Source of the DNA: Litoribacterium kuwaitense
GTDB taxonomy: Bacteria > Bacillota > Bacilli > Bacillales > DSM-28697
NCBI RefSeq assembly: GCF_011058155.1
Contig: NZ_JAALFC010000017.1
Coordinates: forward strand, 1 to 64,000
DNA: 64,000 nt
Direction of reading: 5' to 3'
Made by a program: the position numbers and the translations under genes. The notes under the pieces were generated by a model. It was not told the DNA's origin and did not search any database. It saw only the letters and a list, made by a program, of their open reading frames with translations. Below are positions 8,700 through 23,517 of this stretch, piece by piece; the stretch's first letter is position 1; every line of letters begins with the position of its first letter.

Positions 8700-9757
8700 T
8701 ACAATACATTCCTTTCTTTCCGGGCTAAATATAAAAAGAAAGGAACACCAAGCACAGCGATAATTGATCCTAAGGGCGTTTCATACGGCATATTAATCGT
8801 TTTTGCACCTAGATCAGCAATAACAACCAACAACGCGCCAACCATTGCCGAACAAGGTATAATCCAACGATAATCAACACCGACTAAAAACCTTATAATA
8901 TGCGGAACGATTAATCCAATAAAACCTACTCCGCCTACAGTAGATACAGCTGCACCTGAAAGAATAAGAACAATCATTGTACCGATCGCTTTAATCCGCT
9001 TCGTCCTTTGCCCCAATCCTGTTGCTACATCTTCCCCGAGACTCAAAATGGTGATATATCGAGAAATTAACATTGCGACGATCATGCCGCCAATCATCCA
9101 CGGTGCCATGACAGAAACTTGAAACCATTCTGCTGTAGACACTCCTCCGGCTGACCAAAAAGCTAGATCATACGTCATTTGAAAAATTAATGTCAGTGCC
9201 TGAGTCATTCCCGACAACAACGAGCTAATTACAGCACCTGCAAGCACAAGCTTAACTGGCGATAGACCGCCTTTTGAAAAAGATGCAACTCCATAGACGA
9301 GACCGGCACCGAGACCAGCGCCAATAAAAGAGAAAAAAATTAAAGCCTCGAATGGAAGATCTGGAAAAAAAGCAAAAACGATAACAAGAACAAAACCTGC
9401 TCCTGCATTTACACCTAACAAACCAGGATCAGCTAAACCATTTCTAGTCATCCCTTGCATAATAGCACCAGCAACTGCAAAACCTGCTCCCACAAGTGCT
9501 CCAGCTAAAACTCTAGGCAAGCGGATATTGTGAATGATTTGATGTTCCTCATTTGCTGGAGAAAATGATGCAAAAGCATCCCAAATCGTTGACCAGCTAA
9601 TTTCACGCACACCGACCATCATAGCAATCACCATAATCAACAAGAGTGCAATGGCACCTAGTAATAAAATGACCGATGCCGCAACTGGCCTTGACCTCCC
9701 CGTCACATCTGTCTTTTTCTCTGTTAAAACCTGTTCTTTCATTTGCATATTTGCCAT
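8699..9757 (-). CDS. FecCD-family siderophore ABC transporter permease (first)
   Basis: The 352-residue protein has the FecCD family hallmarks: RLPRVLAGALVGAGFAVAGA, NGLADPGLLGVNAGAG, and GGVGFIGLIVPHIIRFLVG near the C-terminus. It is the first gene of the four-gene importer operon (permease, permease, binding lipoprotein, ATPase) and lies about 75 bases downstream of a Fur-box-like palindrome. Iron-dependent repression of the operon is therefore expected. Confidence 0.93.
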   Translation of the reverse strand: MANMQMKEQVLTEKKTDVTGRSRPVAASVILLLGAIALLLIMVIAMMVGVREISWSTIWDAFASFSPANEEHQIIHNIRLPRVLAGALVGAGFAVAGAIMQGMTRNGLADPGLLGVNAGAGFVLVIVFAFFPDLPFEALIFFSFIGAGLGAGLVYGVASFSKGGLSPVKLVLAGAVISSLLSGMTQALTLIFQMTYDLAFWSAGGVSTAEWFQVSVMAPWMIGGMIVAMLISRYITILSLGEDVATGLGQRTKRIKAIGTMIVLILSGAAVSTVGGVGFIGLIVPHIIRFLVGVDYRWIIPCSAMVGALLVVIADLGAKTINMPYETPLGSIIAVLGVPFFLYLARKERNVL

Positions 9758-9831
9758 TCACATATATCCTTTCATCACACATGCGCCCTTTGTGTAAAAC
9801 GACAATTCATCTTGCCAGAACCTTTTAATAA

Positions 9832-9846
9832 TGATAATTATTTTCA
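9832..9846 (-). promoter_or_regulatory. Fur box ahead of siderophore importer operon
   Basis: The 7-1-7 repeat TGATAAT-T-ATTTTCA has one mismatch from the Bacillus Fur consensus half-site pair (TGATAAT/ATTATCA). It lies in the 169-base gap between the importer operon and its regulator gene. The iron-uptake genes next to it make Fur more likely than PerR or Zur. Confidence 0.8.
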
Positions 9847-9926
9847 TTTAGATGATCTCAGAATATTGCTTTTAGAGAAATGGACAATTCTCTAATTTTA
9901 TTTGACACTTTTCCAAGTGCGCCAGG

Positions 9927-11474
9927 TTAGAGTAGACTTCTTAATTCACGCAACAAATATACATGCCCAGTTGCGGAGTAAGTTAGATACGGCTCTGTCG
10001 GGAATATGTGAACGGTTCCGGGAAAAAAGGCTTTCACGTCATCAATGACTTCCTCATAGGCCTCATCTGCAAATAATAAGAGATGATCACTAGGGTAATC
10101 TTTGATATGCCAAAAGGTGTCTAAGTTAATGACAGTACGATTTAACAAAGTCGAAGGAGGCATTAATTGCAAATCTGTGTATAAAACACTTGATACTTTT
10201 CTACGCTTCTCGCCAAATACTCTCATCCCACTACTACTAATACTAGCAGCCGAAATGGTCTTTCCAGCCATTGATTCTGCTAACGTTTTTTTTAGTGCAT
10301 CAACCGTTTCCTCATATATTTTAATCCACGAGGCTGCTGCTACTTCTACAGAAAATAACTGAGCAAACTCGATAAACTGCTGCTTCCAGTTCTGCTTCTT
10401 CTCAGAAAGAAGCTGTGTTGGTGAGATTTGACATAGATCTTTGTAATCCCGGTGTATAGCATCCGTCCCAATAATTAAATCAGGTGCGAGGCGCTGAATT
10501 TCACTCAACTTAAAGTTTAACTTTGGAATGGAACGCAGGAGACTTTGATGGTGCTCTTTATGGCCTGGCAATGTAAAAATGTCATGATATCCACCACTTA
10601 GCAGTAAATAATCACTGACCAATGCTGGAGAGAGAACGAGTACCTTTTTCTTTAAGGCATCTCGATATTGCCTGGGCGCCATTCCGATTATTTTTTTAAA
10701 GACCCTCTGAAAATAATACTCATCCTCGTAACCAACAGCTTTAGCGATGTCCTCCATTACCAATTCTGTTGTAAACAATATTTTTTTGGATTCAAATATT
10801 CTTAAAAAGGTTAAGTACTGTAAAGGGGACATTCCGATATATCTTTTAAATGAAGCATAAAAAGCAGAAACACTGAGTCCAGCCTGTTGTGCAAGATCAG
10901 CCATTTGTATTTTTTCTGACAAATGCTTTTGCATATATTTTTGCACGGTAAAAACTGATTTTTTCACAGAGGTGGCGTGATCTTTTAGATCTTTTGTCAC
11001 TTCTTTTTGTTGTAGTTCAGCCATCGTCCATATTTTTTTTAATGTTTCTTCCGCGATTTGGCTATTTGTGGAATTTATTTCGATTATAGTTTGAAAGAGC
11101 ATTTTCATCATAGATGAGCCTTTGTAAACTGCAATCTTCTCTAATTTGTCATAATTCACCAATCGCCATTGCTCATGACGCCATTGTAGAGCTCCATAGT
11201 GAAATGACACGATATACCCTTGAACCTGATAAGATAAAAGTTGAACAAAAGCAGCTTGCATATGTGCTGCTGGTATATGTACAAGACAATCTTTCTCCAC
11301 CTTTATATGCATATCATTAACCTTAAGAGCCAACCGACCTTCTATCACATAAATGAGTAAGTGCTCACCTTGACCTTTTTGTAATTGAGATATTGGTATT
11401 GACACAATGATTGGCTCGAGTGAAGCCTGCTTTACTTTGAAAACAACATTATTCATACTCTCTTTTCCATTCAT
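9927..11474 (-). CDS. AraC-family regulator fused to a siderophore-binding-protein domain (Btr-like)
   Basis: From the chosen ATG at 11474 the protein has 515 residues. It has an N-terminal cupin-like sensing part, then two AraC helix-turn-helix units (MADLAQQAGLSVSAFYASFKRY and MEDIAKAVGYEDEYYFQRVFKK). The C-terminal half resembles periplasmic iron-siderophore binding proteins (KVLVLSPALVSDYLL, RLAPDLIIGTDAI). B. subtilis Btr (YbbB) has this architecture and activates the feuABC importer when it binds ferric bacillibactin. Next to a siderophore importer, this protein is very likely its coactivator. The frame is open to 11540, but that upstream ATG would place the perfect Fur box at 11506-11520 inside the coding region, so the inner start fits better. 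Confidence 0.88.
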   Translation of the reverse strand: MNGKESMNNVVFKVKQASLEPIIVSIPISQLQKGQGEHLLIYVIEGRLALKVNDMHIKVEKDCLVHIPAAHMQAAFVQLLSYQVQGYIVSFHYGALQWRHEQWRLVNYDKLEKIAVYKGSSMMKMLFQTIIEINSTNSQIAEETLKKIWTMAELQQKEVTKDLKDHATSVKKSVFTVQKYMQKHLSEKIQMADLAQQAGLSVSAFYASFKRYIGMSPLQYLTFLRIFESKKILFTTELVMEDIAKAVGYEDEYYFQRVFKKIIGMAPRQYRDALKKKVLVLSPALVSDYLLLSGGYHDIFTLPGHKEHHQSLLRSIPKLNFKLSEIQRLAPDLIIGTDAIHRDYKDLCQISPTQLLSEKKQNWKQQFIEFAQLFSVEVAAASWIKIYEETVDALKKTLAESMAGKTISAASISSSGMRVFGEKRRKVSSVLYTDLQLMPPSTLLNRTVINLDTFWHIKDYPSDHLLLFADEAYEEVIDDVKAFFPGTVHIFPTEPYLTYSATGHVYLLRELRSLL

Positions 11475-11505
11475 AGATGAAGGATCTTCCCTTCTTTTCT
11501 TTAAA

Positions 11506-11520
11506 TGATAATGATTATCA
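11506..11520 (-). promoter_or_regulatory. Perfect Fur box ahead of the AraC/binding-protein regulator
   Basis: TGATAAT-G-ATTATCA is a perfect 7-1-7 inverted repeat, flanked by further matching bases (aaa...ttgt). It lies 32 bases upstream of the preferred start codon at 11474. Iron-replete Fur would repress the activator, stacking two layers of iron control on the importer. Confidence 0.88.
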
Positions 11521-11540
11521 TTGTAAATTAAAAATAGCAT

Positions 11541-11822
11541 TTGAGCAAGTCGTTCCTAAAAGATGCATAAGCGTACAAATGTAATGCACAGAATGTTTCG
11601 TCATTAAAATGAGAAATGTGGCACATTTTTATTCCCCCTCTGTTGCTACCGTCCTTTTAGGTCGTAAAGGATATTGACTTGTTTATCCTCTCATCAAATG
11701 AAGTTTAATGTTCATCAGAGATTTTGCCTCAGATTTCCTGGTCATTCTCACTCCCTTAACTTAAGGGATACACTAGCTCCCAAGTGCACCATTCGGCTTT
11801 TTACGTATGCCAAAAAAAAAAA
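11541..11822. other. Gap between regulator and ssrA terminator
   Basis: I find no convincing gene here. Frames that cross it continue through the tmRNA and are not coding. There is a short palindrome, ccttaacttaagg, at about 11755-11767. Confidence 0.4.
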
Positions 11823-11862
11823 AACACAAATTTTCCAGGTGAATGGAAATTTTGTGTTTTTT
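11823..11862 (-). terminator. Rho-independent terminator of ssrA
   Basis: The stem aaacacaaattttcca/tggaaattttgtgttt is followed on the minus strand by a run of more than ten T residues. It lies 35 bases past the tmRNA 3' end. Confidence 0.9.
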
Positions 11863-11896
11863 GTTATATATATCCACCAAATCATATTGTATGTAT

Positions 11897-12260
11897 TGGT
11901 GGAGACGGCGGGAGTCGAACCCGCGTCCAGAGATAACGATACTTTAGCTTCTACGAGCGTAGTCGCTATATTGATCATTCGCAACCTGTTCAGCCTAACG
12001 ACAGGCTTCCCAGGAGCTAGTCTGATTAGTCTCTTCCCTCGTCCTCAGACGGCGAACTTAGGCGTAGCCCACTTCATTTGAGTCCCTGATCCTACCACAT
12101 GGGCGATGGAGGGAGGAACCGCAAAAGCGCTACTTATGCAGCTGCTAGTGCGAAATTGTCTTCTTGTTTGCCAATTATAGGCGTTGGCCCGTTTAACGAG
12201 TGCGCCATCTCGGCTCGCCACTAAAGATCGACCTATCCCTGTCGAATCCGTAACGTCCCC
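11897..12260 (-). ncRNA. ssrA: tmRNA (SsrA)
   Basis: The 364-base RNA begins GGGGACGTTACGGATTCGAC, the standard tmRNA 5' end, and ends with GGGTTCGACTCCCGCCGTCT and a genome-encoded CCA. The tRNA-like half pairs GGGGACG with CGTCTCC. The tag frame at 12134-12172 encodes GKQEDNFALAAA and then TAA. That is one Ala more than the usual ...ALAA ending. tmRNA rescues stalled ribosomes with SmpB, whose gene lies 83 bases upstream. TATAAT boxes at 12267-12272 and 12290-12295 are promoter candidates. Confidence 0.97.
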
Positions 12261-12342
12261 ATAGTTATTATAGGAGTACTACATCAAAGATTATAGCACA
12301 TACGTACGATTTTGAAAAGGGGTAGGAACGAACAGGCGCTAT

Positions 12343-12810
12343 TTAAGACATTTGTCTTTCCTTGAACGCCCGTTCGATATCTCTTTTTGCTTCTTTTCGT
12401 TTTAACGTTTCGCGCTTATCGTGCTGCTTCTTCCCTTTTGCTAACCCAAGCAACACTTTGGCATATCCATTTTTAATATAAAGCTTGAGTGGTACGAGTG
12501 CATATCCTTGTTGCTGTGCTGCACCAGTGAGCTGGTTGATCTGCTTTCTTCTTAACAATAACTTTCTTGTGCGCAATGGTTCATGGTTGTGAATATTACC
12601 TTGTTCATACGGGCTAATATGCATGTTGTGTAAAAACGCCTCGCCACTTTCGATCCGGGCAAACGAATCTTTAAGGTTGACGCGTCCGGCACGGATGGCT
12701 TTGATCTCCGTACCTTTTAAAACGAGGCCCGCTTCAAAGGTTTCTTCAACTGAATAATCGTGACGCGCTTTTTTATTTTGCGCCACTAAACTTCCTTCCC
12801 CTTTTGGCAT
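12343..12810 (-). CDS. smpB: SsrA-binding protein SmpB
   Basis: This 155-residue basic protein has the SmpB beta-barrel signatures: [41 protein letters not shown] and the C-terminal [20 protein letters not shown] tail that enters the ribosomal A/P path. It binds tmRNA and brings it to stalled ribosomes. The ATG at 12810 follows AAAGGGGGAA at good spacing. It lies between rnr and ssrA, the usual Bacillus arrangement. Confidence 0.96.
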   Translation of the reverse strand: MPKGEGSLVAQNKKARHDYSVEETFEAGLVLKGTEIKAIRAGRVNLKDSFARIESGEAFLHNMHISPYEQGNIHNHEPLRTRKLLLRRKQINQLTGAAQQQGYALVPLKLYIKNGYAKVLLGLAKGKKQHDKRETLKRKEAKRDIERAFKERQMS

Positions 12811-12845
12811 CTCGCTTCCCCCTTTAGAGCAATAGCATCCCCTAT

Positions 12846-15152
12846 TTATTTCTTCCGCTTTTTCCGTTTTTTCTTATTGGAAGGCGCTTCTTGGTAAAAT
12901 GGCTTTTTGCCATTACGCTTTTTCTTGTTTGATTTTCCAGACGACTTTCCTTTTTCTTGCCCAGAAGAAATGGACACTTCTTTTTTATTTGAGCGGCGCT
13001 GTGGGTTTTTCTTTGGCTTCATATCCGCCATCTTAAAGTCAATGGCGCGTTCGTCGATATTCACCTGTAATACTTCAATGGTGACTTCGTCTCCAATGGT
13101 AAAGACATTGCCAGTCCGCTCACCGACCATCGACATATTCTTTTCAACAAACCGGTAATAATCATCCGTCAGATAGCTGACATGGACTAAGCCTTCGATC
13201 GTATTCGGAAGCTTAACGAACAAACCGAAGTTTGTCACGGATGAAATGACGCCGGTAAATGTCTCGCCAATTTTGTCTTCCATAAACTCAGCTTTTTTCA
13301 AGTCATCTGTTTCTCGTTCGGCATCGACAGCACGTCGTTCCATTTCTGACGTGTGTTTCGCAATGTCAGGTAATTTTTCATCCCAGCGCTGCTTCGTTTT
13401 CTCATCAAGCTTGTCTTGAATAAGATATGTTCGAATTAACCGGTGAACGATTAAGTCTGGGTACCGGCGAATCGGTGACGTAAAGTGGGTGTAAAACTCT
13501 GTCGACAAGCCGAAGTGCCCGACACTCTCTGGAGAATATTTCGCCTGCTGCATCGAACGCAGCATCATTGTTGAAATGATCGGTTCTTCTGGCGAATCTT
13601 GCACCGTTTCAATTAACGACTGCAACGAACGTGGATGAACGTCATTGGCGGAGCCTTTGACGCTATAGCCAAATGCAGTAATCATTTCAAAGAAGCGTTG
13701 TAATTTGTCTGGATCAGGGTCTTCGTGTATACGATAAATAAAAGGAACGTCGAGCCAATGGAAATGCTCAGCAACGGTTTCATTCGCTGCAAGCATAAAT
13801 TCTTCAATGATTTTTTCTGCGATTGAACGCTCCCGAAGAATGACATCGATCGGCTTTCCTTCGTCGTCTACGAGCACCTTTGCTTCCTTGAAGTCAAAAT
13901 CAATCGCACCTCTGCTCATTCGCTTATTCCGTAAAACGAGAGCGAGCTCTTCCATCTGTCTAAACATTGGTACAAGGGCATCATACTTTTTTATCAGTGC
14001 TTCATCCTGATGGACGAGAATATCCCTAACATCGCTATACGTCATTCGTTCACTTGTGCGAATCACGCTTTGAAAAATGCGATGGTCGACAACATCTCCA
14101 CTCGAGTCGATTTCCATTTCACACGACAACGTTAAACGATCGACTTGTGGGTTTAAAGAGCAAATGCCGTTGGACAATCGATGAGGAATCATCGGAATAA
14201 CGCGATCAACGAGATAGACACTCGTTCCTCGCTCAAGCGCCTCTTTATCAATTGGGCTTTTTTCTGTCACGTAATAGCTGACATCAGCAATATGAACACC
14301 GAGTAAAAAGTTACCATTATCGAGTTTTTTTACACCAACCGCATCATCCAAATCCTTTGCATCTGCCCCATCAATGGTCACAATCGTTTCGTCTCGCAAG
14401 TCTTCTCGATGTTCTATTTCATCTTTAGAGATTTTTTCAGGGGTATCAGCCGCCTGCTGCAAGACCTCATCAGGGAAATCGATTGGAATGCCATTTTTAT
14501 GGATAATAGAAAGAATATCGATCCCAGGGTCATTTTTATGCCCGAGAATTTCAACAACCTTTCCCTCTGCACTCATGCGTCGTTCCGGATAGCTCGTCAA
14601 TTCAACAACGACTTTATGACCTTCAACCGCGCCAGCTGATTGTTCTTTAGGAATAAAGATATCCGTGGAGATTTTCTTATTGTCTGGTTCGACAAATCCA
14701 AAGCCCTTGCTGGCGACATATGTGCCGACGACGCGTGTAATCCCACGCGTTAGAATTCGGACAACGGTCCCTTCGCGGTTGTTTTTTGTTTCGCGTGAAC
14801 TAAGCCTTACGAGCACCTCATCGCCATGCATAGCACTCTTTAAATCGGTTGGCGGAATAAAAACATCCTCTTCGCCATCATCAGTCACTAAAAAGGCGAA
14901 GCCGCGTGCGTGCGCGCTGATGATGCCTTTCACTAAATTCATTTTTTCTGGAAGCCCGTATCGATGACTCCTCGTTCTTACGACAAGGCCTCTATTTTCA
15001 AGATCGACAAGGGCTTGAACAAATGTTTTAAACGATTCTGCATCGTCTATTTCAAACGCTTCTTCAAGCTCCTTGACTGTTAATGGCTTATAAGCCTCTT
15101 CTTCCATAAATTGCAGCAGTGATTGCTGATAGGTTTGATCATCGTTCGACAT
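12846..15152 (-). CDS. rnr: Ribonuclease R
   Basis: This is a 768-residue 3'-5' exoribonuclease. A winged-helix N-terminus and two cold-shock/OB domains ([18 protein letters not shown]) precede the RNB catalytic domain with the metal-binding aspartates in [15 protein letters not shown]. The region [18 protein letters not shown] follows, then an S1 domain ([20 protein letters not shown]). A very Lys-rich tail ends KKKRKKRKK. It degrades structured RNA and helps clear tmRNA-tagged messages. The start at 15152 has AAAGGAGT upstream. Confidence 0.96.
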   Translation of the reverse strand: MSNDDQTYQQSLLQFMEEEAYKPLTVKELEEAFEIDDAESFKTFVQALVDLENRGLVVRTRSHRYGLPEKMNLVKGIISAHARGFAFLVTDDGEEDVFIPPTDLKSAMHGDEVLVRLSSRETKNNREGTVVRILTRGITRVVGTYVASKGFGFVEPDNKKISTDIFIPKEQSAGAVEGHKVVVELTSYPERRMSAEGKVVEILGHKNDPGIDILSIIHKNGIPIDFPDEVLQQAADTPEKISKDEIEHREDLRDETIVTIDGADAKDLDDAVGVKKLDNGNFLLGVHIADVSYYVTEKSPIDKEALERGTSVYLVDRVIPMIPHRLSNGICSLNPQVDRLTLSCEMEIDSSGDVVDHRIFQSVIRTSERMTYSDVRDILVHQDEALIKKYDALVPMFRQMEELALVLRNKRMSRGAIDFDFKEAKVLVDDEGKPIDVILRERSIAEKIIEEFMLAANETVAEHFHWLDVPFIYRIHEDPDPDKLQRFFEMITAFGYSVKGSANDVHPRSLQSLIETVQDSPEEPIISTMMLRSMQQAKYSPESVGHFGLSTEFYTHFTSPIRRYPDLIVHRLIRTYLIQDKLDEKTKQRWDEKLPDIAKHTSEMERRAVDAERETDDLKKAEFMEDKIGETFTGVISSVTNFGLFVKLPNTIEGLVHVSYLTDDYYRFVEKNMSMVGERTGNVFTIGDEVTIEVLQVNIDERAIDFKMADMKPKKNPQRRSNKKEVSISSGQEKGKSSGKSNKKKRNGKKPFYQEAPSNKKKRKKRKK

Positions 15153-15203
15153 CGTTAACTACTCCTTTGCCGGATTTAACATCCGTCAATTGCTTGTTTT
15201 ACT

Positions 15204-15950
15204 TTAGCTTTCCCAATTCAGCCCTTGAAGAAACGCATAAATATCTTCATGGAGCTGATCTTTTTCCGGACCGAACGTGATCGCATGCCCTGATTTTTCA
15301 TACCATTGCAAGTGCTTCTCTTCTGAGGAAATGTTTTTATATATCATCGTCGCCGAATCAGTGTTAATCATTTTATCTAAGCGTCCCTGGGCGATCATCG
15401 TTGGAGCATACACCAAATCCAGTTGTTCTCCAATTCCATCGATCAGCTTCTTTGAGCGTTCAAGGACGGTAAATGGCTCTTTTTCCAGTGCACTAAGCTC
15501 CTCAGCCACTTGCTCTTCATTCTTTCCTTCCAACTGTTTGATTTCCTTGGCACGCGCCATCATCCCCGCCTTTAAGCGGTCCTGATGATCTGCGATTGTA
15601 GGGGCACACATTGGAATGGCACCGACGACCTCGGCTTCAGTAGCTAATTTTAATGAAAAAACTCCACCTAATGACAAGCCACAGACGGCAATCTTGGAGT
15701 GTCCAAGGCTTTTTAAATGCTCATAACCTTTTAAAACATCATCCCACCAATCTTCTGGGCCGGTATGTAATAATTCTTCAATTGGCACGCCATGACCTGC
15801 ATAAATGGGGGCATGACACGTATAACCATTTTTCTCTAAAAAACGTCCAAGCATGCGCACATCACCGGAATGTCCTGTAAATCCATGCAGCAACAAAACC
15901 GCTCGATCTCCACCTTGAAAAGTAAATGGCTTCGGTTGTACGACTTTCAT
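15204..15950 (-). CDS. est: Carboxylesterase (YvaK/Est30 type)
   Basis: The 248-residue alpha/beta hydrolase has the oxyanion-hole motif LLHGFTG, the nucleophile elbow GLSLGG (Ser near residue 93), an acid in IAQGRLDKMI and the catalytic His in YEKSGHAITF. It matches the Bacillus carboxylesterases encoded between rnr and secG, which hydrolyse short and medium chain esters. No signal peptide is visible, so it should be cytoplasmic. Confidence 0.92.
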   Translation of the reverse strand: MKVVQPKPFTFQGGDRAVLLLHGFTGHSGDVRMLGRFLEKNGYTCHAPIYAGHGVPIEELLHTGPEDWWDDVLKGYEHLKSLGHSKIAVCGLSLGGVFSLKLATEAEVVGAIPMCAPTIADHQDRLKAGMMARAKEIKQLEGKNEEQVAEELSALEKEPFTVLERSKKLIDGIGEQLDLVYAPTMIAQGRLDKMINTDSATMIYKNISSEEKHLQWYEKSGHAITFGPEKDQLHEDIYAFLQGLNWES

Positions 15951-15984
15951 TATATTAATCGCTCCTCAATTGTATTAAATCTGC

Positions 15985-16025
15985 ACAAAAATAAAACAGC
16001 GAGCAGCAGCTGCCACTCCCTGTTT
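15985..16025 (-). terminator. Probable terminator of secG
   Basis: On the minus strand an imperfect stem, AAACAG...CTGTTT with an inner GGCAGC/GCTGCT arm, is followed by TATTTTT. Confidence 0.65.
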
Positions 16026-16033
16026 AGTTTATC

Positions 16034-16267
16034 TTACACATTAAAATAAGCAACCGCAATCGTAAGTATGAAAAACAAAACTGCAAAAACAATCGTCAAT
16101 TTATGCAGTATGGCCTCCATGCCACGTGCTTTCTGCTTACCGAACAATTGCTCCGCACCACCAGAAATGGCCCCTGAAAGACCAGAGCTTTTTCCAGGCT
16201 GTAAAAGTACAAGCGCAATAATCGCGATACTCACGACCACTAGCAATGAAACGACTAGAGCATGCAT
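16034..16267 (-). CDS. secG: Preprotein translocase subunit SecG
   Basis: From the ATG at 16267 the protein has 77 residues and two membrane helices ([20 protein letters not shown] and [19 protein letters not shown]). Between them lies the conserved SecG loop [19 protein letters not shown]. The open frame extends to 16363, but AGGAGGT at 16277-16283 fixes the inner start. SecG assists SecYEG-dependent export. Confidence 0.95.
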   Translation of the reverse strand: MHALVVSLLVVVSIAIIALVLLQPGKSSGLSGAISGGAEQLFGKQKARGMEAILHKLTIVFAVLFFILTIAVAYFNV

Positions 16268-16383
16268 ATGAGTGAACCTCCTAATGTCCCGCCAGTTTTC
16301 TAAAACAAATGTATCATAAGTTCGTTTCGAGAACAAGCACAGCTTGTTCTGACGACCGTCCATCCCTGGCTTACAAATTGAAA

Positions 16384-16412
16384 GCCCCTCGTAATAGAGG
16401 GGCTTCTACGAC
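16384..16412 (-). terminator. Terminator after eno
   Basis: A perfect 7-bp stem, gcccctc/gaggggc, with a 6-base loop (16384-16403) lies just past the eno stop. On the minus strand it is followed by a modest TTTCAATTT tract. Confidence 0.75.
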
Positions 16413-16413
16413 A

Positions 16414-17715
<1,302 letters not shown>

Positions 17716-17739
17716 TTATCATAAGTTTCATGTGTATTC

Positions 17740-17806
17740 AGAAGTGTTGCTGACGGCTGAAAAGGTCAGGAGCGTCCTCCGACGTTTTTCCGTTAGCATT
17801 CACTTC

Positions 17807-17807
<1 letters not shown>
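17740..17807. repeat. Two-tier inverted repeat between gpmI and eno
   Basis: The outer arms are agaagtg + gctgacgg (17740-17756) and ccgttagc + cacttct (17790-17807). The inner arms are gtcaggag and ctccgac (17765-17783). The structure begins at the gpmI stop codon and has no T tract on the minus side, so it looks more like an RNA processing or stabilising hairpin than a terminator. Confidence 0.6.
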
Positions 17808-20108
<2,301 letters not shown>

Positions 20109-20118
20109 TCACCTTCCT

Positions 20119-21300
20119 TTACTTATCGTTTAAAACTGAAACTCCTGGTAATTCTTTACCTTCCATAAACTCAAGCGAAGCGCCTCCACCTGTTGAGATG
20201 TGATCCATCTCCTCGGCTAAACCAAATTTTTCAACGGCTGCGGCTGAGTCACCACCACCGATAATCGTATACCCAGGTGCTGCGGCCATCGCTTCAGCGA
20301 CTGCTCTCGTTCCGTTTGAGAACGTCTCCATTTCAAAAACACCCATTGGTCCATTCCAGATAATTAACTCTGATTTTGAAATGATATCGCTATAAAGCGC
20401 GCACGTTTCTTTACCGATATCCATCGCTTCCCAATCAGAAGGAATGTTATCAATTGAGACCAATTGCGTGTTTGCATCATTAGAGAAGTCGTCGCCTACT
20501 AAAGCATCCTTCGGCATATAGAAGTTGACACCATTTTTCTTTGCTTTCTCCATAAAGGATTTGGCAAGGTCAATTTTATCTTCTTCTAACAGTGATTTAC
20601 CAATTTCGTGACCTAAAGCTTTCACGAAGGTATATGCTAAACCACCGCCGATGATTAGATTATCTACCTTGTCAAGCAAATGGTCAATGACGCCGATTTT
20701 GTCACGTACCTTTGCTCCACCGATAATCGCTGTAAATGGACGGTCTGGCTGCTGTAAAGCACTGCCTAGAACTTCCAATTCTTTTTCCATTAAGAAGCCT
20801 GCACACGCTGGCAAATATTCTGCCATCCCAACCGTCGATGCGTGAGCACGGTGAGCGGTACCGAATGCATCATTCACATAAACGTCTGCTAAATCAGCAA
20901 AAGCTTTGGCTAAGGCTTCATCATTTTTTTCCTCACCTGCTTCAAAGCGAACATTTTCGATCAGAAGGACATCCCCATCATTTAAGTGTTGAATGGCTTC
21001 ATTGACCTCGTCACCAATCACATGATCCGTTTTGTATACAGGCTGATCTAATAAATCACTTAAACGTTTTGCAACAGGGTCCAACCGTAATTCTTCGACG
21101 ACTTGACCTTTCGGACGGCCAAGGTGAGAGGCAAGGATGAGCTTTCCTCCTTGATCAAGAATGTACTGAATGGTAGGAAGCGCTGCACGAATACGCGTAT
21201 CATCACTTACTGTACCTTCATTCAAAGGGACATTAAAATCAACTCGGCAAAATACGACCTTGCCTTGTAGCTGGATATCCTTTACGGACATTTTTCCCAT
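20119..21300 (-). CDS. pgk: Phosphoglycerate kinase
   Basis: The 393-residue two-domain kinase makes ATP from 1,3-bisphosphoglycerate. Signatures are [57 protein letters not shown] and the nucleotide-binding [12 protein letters not shown] near the C-terminus. The ATG at 21300 follows AGGAGGT at 9 bases; the open frame to 21324 includes that site and is not used. Confidence 0.96.
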   Translation of the reverse strand: MGKMSVKDIQLQGKVVFCRVDFNVPLNEGTVSDDTRIRAALPTIQYILDQGGKLILASHLGRPKGQVVEELRLDPVAKRLSDLLDQPVYKTDHVIGDEVNEAIQHLNDGDVLLIENVRFEAGEEKNDEALAKAFADLADVYVNDAFGTAHRAHASTVGMAEYLPACAGFLMEKELEVLGSALQQPDRPFTAIIGGAKVRDKIGVIDHLLDKVDNLIIGGGLAYTFVKALGHEIGKSLLEEDKIDLAKSFMEKAKKNGVNFYMPKDALVGDDFSNDANTQLVSIDNIPSDWEAMDIGKETCALYSDIISKSELIIWNGPMGVFEMETFSNGTRAVAEAMAAAPGYTIIGGGDSAAAVEKFGLAEEMDHISTGGGASLEFMEGKELPGVSVLNDK

Positions 21301-21412
21301 TGTGTTCGTACCTCCTTTTTTCAAATCAACTTTTACATAGGAGAAAAGGGAAGGTCATTAAAAGTTTGACGGACAGTCCCGCCCTCTTCGTTGCCTCCCC
21401 TCATTTAATAAA

Positions 21413-22432
<1,020 letters not shown>

Positions 22433-22453
22433 TTAGAATTTTTAATATATGCA

Positions 22454-23491
22454 TTAAAGGGATAACCCTCTAACGAACGCTTTTGCTGCACCCTCATCAG
22501 TAATTAAATGAGTGCGCTTTTGTTCCTTCATACAAGCCCGAATCGCCCTTGCCTTTGACGCGCCACCAGCAACAGCAATAATGGTTTCCACAGTGTGCAA
22601 GTCTTCGAGCTGAAGCCCGATGGTTTTCACCTTATGAATCACTTCACCATCATCGTTGTAATAAAACCCGAAAGCTTCACCGACAGCATTTTGTGCCTGG
22701 ATATTTTCAAGGTCTTTAGGACTCGTTTTTCTCCGTCTTGCCATGCTTAAGGCATCCCCAATCCCGTGTACGACCATTGTCGCCGATTGAATTAAATCGA
22801 GCACTTCCTTCACGGCAGGTTCACGAACCATAGAGTCGAAAGCAGACTGACTTAACTGATCAGGAACATGAAGTAAGCGATATTCCCCTTGAGCCCGCTC
22901 CGCCATTTTGGCGCAAATGGTATTCGCTTGAATATCCACGTTTTCCCCAAGTCCACCGCGGGCAGGAACAAAAAGCTGCCGCTGACTTTTTCTGTTTTCC
23001 GGTGTCATCATCTCAGCGACTGCGGCCATCGTTGTACCACCAGTAACTGCGACAATATTGTTTGCCCCGAAAAAGCCTTTCATACACTGAACAGCTGCCC
23101 GCCCAAGCTCTTTTTTCACCCAAGGTATTTCATCACTGTCCCCAGGTACGACAACAACGCCTTCTAAATTGAGAGCCGACGCAAGCTGTGATTCCAAGTC
23201 TTTTAAACCAGAAATCTCCTTCATCGTATCCTCTAATGCAGTGATCAGAGGCTCTCCTTCTTCAGCGAGAACCATACCGTTGCTAAAAACATGAATGAGA
23301 CCCTGCTCTTTTAAGAAATCTACTTCAGACCGAAGCGATCGCTCTGAGAGGCCAAGGCTCGTCGCAAGTGACCTCCGACCAATGGGCTGCATCACGCGGA
23401 TGTATTGAAGAATTTGATACCTTCGTCGCAACACAAGCATCATATCTGGCAAGAGCTTTTGCTGCAGATCAACGAGCGTACGAAATTGCAT
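22454..23491 (-). CDS. cggR: Central glycolytic genes regulator CggR
   Basis: The 345-residue SorC/DeoR-type repressor has an N-terminal winged helix (IGRRSLATSLGLSERSLRSEVDFL) and a C-terminal sugar-phosphate effector domain (AVTGGTTMAAVAEMM, HGIGDALSMARRRK, IAVAGGASKARAIRA). In B. subtilis it represses the gapA operon and is released by fructose-1,6-bisphosphate. The ATG at 23491 follows AAAAAGGAGA. Its own operator and promoter lie directly upstream. Confidence 0.95.
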   Translation of the reverse strand: MQFRTLVDLQQKLLPDMMLVLRRRYQILQYIRVMQPIGRRSLATSLGLSERSLRSEVDFLKEQGLIHVFSNGMVLAEEGEPLITALEDTMKEISGLKDLESQLASALNLEGVVVVPGDSDEIPWVKKELGRAAVQCMKGFFGANNIVAVTGGTTMAAVAEMMTPENRKSQRQLFVPARGGLGENVDIQANTICAKMAERAQGEYRLLHVPDQLSQSAFDSMVREPAVKEVLDLIQSATMVVHGIGDALSMARRRKTSPKDLENIQAQNAVGEAFGFYYNDDGEVIHKVKTIGLQLEDLHTVETIIAVAGGASKARAIRACMKEQKRTHLITDEGAAKAFVRGLSL

Positions 23492-23517
23492 GCCTTAAAT
23501 CTCCTTTTTACCACCGG

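Noticed and set aside
11674-12081. 135-codon plus-strand open frame across the ssrA region
   Set aside because: It runs antisense through the tmRNA, and its length is explained by the structured RNA sequence. It has no ribosome-binding site.
16384-16403. Hairpin after eno as a bidirectional terminator for a plus-strand gene
   Set aside because: No plus-strand gene lies nearby, and the plus-side tail (ttctacgac) is not a T tract.
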